A stretch of DNA of 8,005 nucleotides from Rickettsia typhi. GTDB taxonomy: Bacteria; Pseudomonadota; Alphaproteobacteria; Rickettsiales; Deianiraeaceae. Below the pieces are notes generated by a model that worked only from the letters and a program-made list of their open reading frames with translations, made no database searches and was not told where the DNA came from. The stretch is from contig CAMCTP010000039.1 of assembly GCA_945878495.1 (NCBI GenBank), positions 1-8,005 of the forward strand, written 5' to 3'. Shown piece after piece: positions 6,261 through 8,005 of this stretch (position 1 is the stretch's first letter; each line of letters starts with the position of its first letter). Both the position numbers and the translations under genes were made by a program.

Positions 6261-7012
6261 ATTCTTATACATATATTGTTATTAAATAAATATTTTTTTA
6301 AATTTTTAATTTTTATTTCATTTTTATGAAAAACACTTGCAGCTAAAGCCCCACTGATATTTGTTTTTTGAAAAACATCCAAGAAATGTTCAATATTACC
6401 AGCGCCACCTGATGCAATAACTGGAATATTAACAATGTCGCAAACTTGTTTTAATAAAGGAATATCATAACCATTTTTAGTTCCATCTGAATTTATCGAA
6501 TTCAAAACAATCTCACCAGCTCCACGATCCGTAACTTCTTGTGCCCAATTTAATACGGGAATTGTAATTTGTTCAGTTGTATTTGAGTCTCCTGTATTTT
6601 TATAAATAAAACCATCTTTTGTATCTATACCAACCACAAGCGTTGAAGATCCAAATTTTTCAGCAATCTTATTTATTAAATCTGGATTATTTATTGCAGG
6701 AGAATTGATTGAAATCTTATCTGCACCAGCATTTAAAATCATTTCAACTGTTTCCAAAGAATCAATTTTACCTGCAACGCAAAATGGAATATTAATCACT
6801 TTTGCAACATTTTCAATCCAAGTATAATCTACTGTTTTATTATCGCATGAAGCTTTTATATCATATAAAACAAGCTCATCAATACCTTCATCTGAATATT
6901 TTTGCGCCAACTCAATAATGTCGCCAATTATCTCATGATTTTTAAATTTAATACCTTTAACAACTTTTCCATCGGCTATATCAAGGCAGGAAATGATTCT
7001 TTTAGTTAGCAT
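6257..7012 (-). CDS. hisF: Imidazole glycerol phosphate synthase, cyclase subunit
   Basis: HisF is the (beta/alpha)8 barrel that takes ammonia from its glutaminase partner HisH and turns PRFAR into imidazole glycerol phosphate and AICAR. The 251-residue protein is full length. The catalytic aspartates sit where expected, Asp11 (ISCLDIADG) and Asp130 (VVGIDTKDG), with NSDGTKNGYD (Asp176) and ASGGAGNIEHF after them and the C-terminal GALAASVFHKNEI. The segment FKNHEIIGDI matches the E. coli type (FRNHEIIGDI) rather than the NLRDAGDPVE of most other bacteria. One oddity: the loop usually ending GGGI or AGGI reads AGKI, placing Lys at position 82. ATG 7012 follows the lipoprotein stop by 17 bases, and the end overlaps hisIE. 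HisH is not in the window. Confidence 0.95.
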   Translation of the reverse strand: MLTKRIISCLDIADGKVVKGIKFKNHEIIGDIIELAQKYSDEGIDELVLYDIKASCDNKTVDYTWIENVAKVINIPFCVAGKIDSLETVEMILNAGADKISINSPAINNPDLINKIAEKFGSSTLVVGIDTKDGFIYKNTGDSNTTEQITIPVLNWAQEVTDRGAGEIVLNSINSDGTKNGYDIPLLKQVCDIVNIPVIASGGAGNIEHFLDVFQKTNISGALAASVFHKNEIKIKNLKKYLFNNNICIRI

Positions 7013-7029
7013 AAAATTGAATAATTATT

Positions 7030-7260
7030 TTACTTTTTTTGCTTATTATTAACATTGTATCCACAATGCATTCCGCCAATTCGGCTTATATAGCAGACAT
7101 CATTTTCCACTTCACAACGATAAACACACGATCCCAGTCTACTGCTACCTGCATTGCCAACGCTGTAACAATTAGATGAAATATCATTAGGACGATGACC
7201 GGAATAGCAACTTGTTATAAAGAAACAAATCATAAAAATTGATATAAATTTAAAAAACAT
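7030..7260 (-). CDS. Small cysteine-rich putative lipoprotein of unknown function
   Basis: This 76-residue protein lies between hisA and hisF. I do not recognise a named family. From the ATG at 7260 the N-terminus is a short signal (MFFKFISIFMICFFITSC), with a lipobox-like ITSC placing the lipidated cysteine at residue 18. The +2 residue is Tyr, not Asp, so outer-membrane sorting would be expected if it is lipidated. The mature part is hydrophilic with five more cysteines (31, 45, 49, 56, 66), including CVYRCEVENDVCYISRIGGMHC, consistent with disulfide bonds or metal binding outside the cytoplasm. An upstream in-frame ATG at 7335 would overlap hisA by 38 bases and bury the signal, so 7260 is preferred. 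It starts 37 bases after the hisA stop and ends 17 bases before hisF, so it is probably co-transcribed with both. Confidence 0.65.
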   Translation of the reverse strand: MFFKFISIFMICFFITSCYSGHRPNDISSNCYSVGNAGSSRLGSCVYRCEVENDVCYISRIGGMHCGYNVNNKQKK

Positions 7261-7297
7261 AAAATAAAAAACATCAACATAAAATAATACATGGAAC

Positions 7298-8005
7298 CTA
7301 ATTGCCAACGAAACGATTATACAAAGCCTTACCAACTATAGCATAGTCAGTAATTTTTTGTAACTTTTGTAAATCTTCAACAGAAGATACGCCGCCAGAG
7401 GCCTGTAATGTGAAATTTGGAAATTTCTCTTTAATTTGTCTATATAAATCCAAATTTGGACCCTGCATCGTTCCATCAACAGATATATCTGTAACTAAAA
7501 TGTATTTTGCTAAATTTTCATATCGTTCCAGAGTATTAAATAAATCTTGTTTTTGATTCGAATTTCCAAGCCAACCATTTATTTTTGGAATCCATTTTCC
7601 ATTTTCGAGCCTACAATCAATCGCTAAAACAATTTTTTCTTTCCCAAATTTTTCAAGAATTTGCTTCGTTAAGTCAAAGTTTGCTATCGCCACAGTTCCT
7701 AAAACAACTCTATCGATGCCAAAATCATTTAATATTTTATCAGCAATTTCAGTTGAGCGAATCCCGCCTCCAAATTGAATTCTGCCTTTGAATTTTGAGC
7801 CAATTTGTTTAATCAATTCAATGTTAACGAGACCGTTACCTTTTGCGCCATTAAGATCAACAATATGTAAATTTTGAAAATTACTATATTTTTCTAGTAG
7901 CACATCAATATCTATGTTGTAAATAGTTCTTTGATTATAGTCTCCTTTGTATAGTCTGACTATGTTGTTATCAAGCACATCGATTGATGGTATTAGAAAG
8001 TTATT
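7298..8005 (-). CDS. hisA: ProFAR isomerase (phosphoribosylformimino-AICAR-phosphate isomerase), start outside the window
   Basis: HisA opens the ribose ring of ProFAR to give PRFAR, the substrate of HisF-HisH. The frame stays open to the right edge and reads NNFLIPSIDVLDNNIVRLYK, which matches the family start (MIIPALDLIDGxVVRLxQGDY) and includes the first catalytic Asp (codon 7981-7979). The GTG at 7978 is therefore internal, and probably only the initiator Met and perhaps a few codons are missing. Also visible are VDLNGAKG, QFGGGIRS, LAIDCR (second catalytic Asp), TDISVDGTMQGPN and QASGGVSS, then VGKALYNRF. The protein stops at VGN soon after, about a dozen residues short of the usual C-terminal helix. 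At roughly 235 residues it is slightly shorter than E. coli HisA (245). The sequence is closest to the gammaproteobacterial type (VRLxxGDY, TDISxDGTxxGxN). Confidence 0.93.
   Translation of the reverse strand, partial: NNFLIPSIDVLDNNIVRLYKGDYNQRTIYNIDIDVLLEKYSNFQNLHIVDLNGAKGNGLVNIELIKQIGSKFKGRIQFGGGIRSTEIADKILNDFGIDRVVLGTVAIANFDLTKQILEKFGKEKIVLAIDCRLENGKWIPKINGWLGNSNQKQDLFNTLERYENLAKYILVTDISVDGTMQGPNLDLYRQIKEKFPNFTLQASGGVSSVEDLQKLQKITDYAIVGKALYNRFVGN

Noticed and set aside
7585..7791. A 68-codon plus-strand frame inside hisA
   Set aside because: It is an antisense shadow of the conserved LAIDCR region of hisA.

Overview
The window is AT-rich, and most of its genes lack an obvious Shine-Dalgarno sequence. 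It looks like a chromosomal segment of a genome-reduced, probably host-associated bacterium. The GlyQ C-terminus reads more like alphaproteobacterial than gammaproteobacterial GlyQ at its tail. The EamA transporter resembles the S-adenosylmethionine carriers of Rickettsia, and orphan antiporter-like subunits beside MFS carriers also fit. My best guess is a Rickettsiales-like alphaproteobacterium. This is an inference from recalled family sequences, not a search result.

Layout, left to right. (1) A tightly packed plus-strand unit at 1-2860 holds the 3' end of glyQ (glycyl-tRNA synthetase alpha), a 454-residue MrpD/NuoN-like antiporter subunit and a short MFS transporter. glyS does not follow glyQ. 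(2) A convergent minus-strand unit, transcribed from about 4887 down to 2888, holds a class I glutamine amidotransferase-like hydrolase (PuuD/peptidase C26). It overlaps an EamA/DMT transporter by ATGA, and a single-domain rhodanese follows. (3) A plus-strand tRNA-Ser(GCU) gene lies at 4967-5060. (4) About 315 bases after it (5061-5376) hold inverted repeats but no gene I can support. (5) A minus-strand histidine operon reads in from the right edge: hisA (its first codon or codons lie outside), a small cysteine-rich lipoprotein gene, hisF and hisIE, ending in an rpiB pseudogene.

How the genes work together. HisIE, HisA and HisF (with an unseen HisH) carry out the middle of histidine biosynthesis, from PR-ATP to imidazole glycerol phosphate and AICAR. 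RpiB would have made ribose-5-phosphate, the precursor of PRPP, but here it has an in-frame stop, a damaged phosphate loop and no C-terminus. HisF, HisA and the HisI-HisE fusion all resemble the gammaproteobacterial forms. If the host is an alphaproteobacterium, this points to horizontal acquisition of the operon.

The most notable points are the dying rpiB gene still coupled to hisIE, the lipoprotein gene inside the his operon, the gamma-type his cluster, and a Gly-to-Lys change in a HisF phosphate-binding loop. I found no CRISPR array, transposase, phage gene or clearly new defence system.
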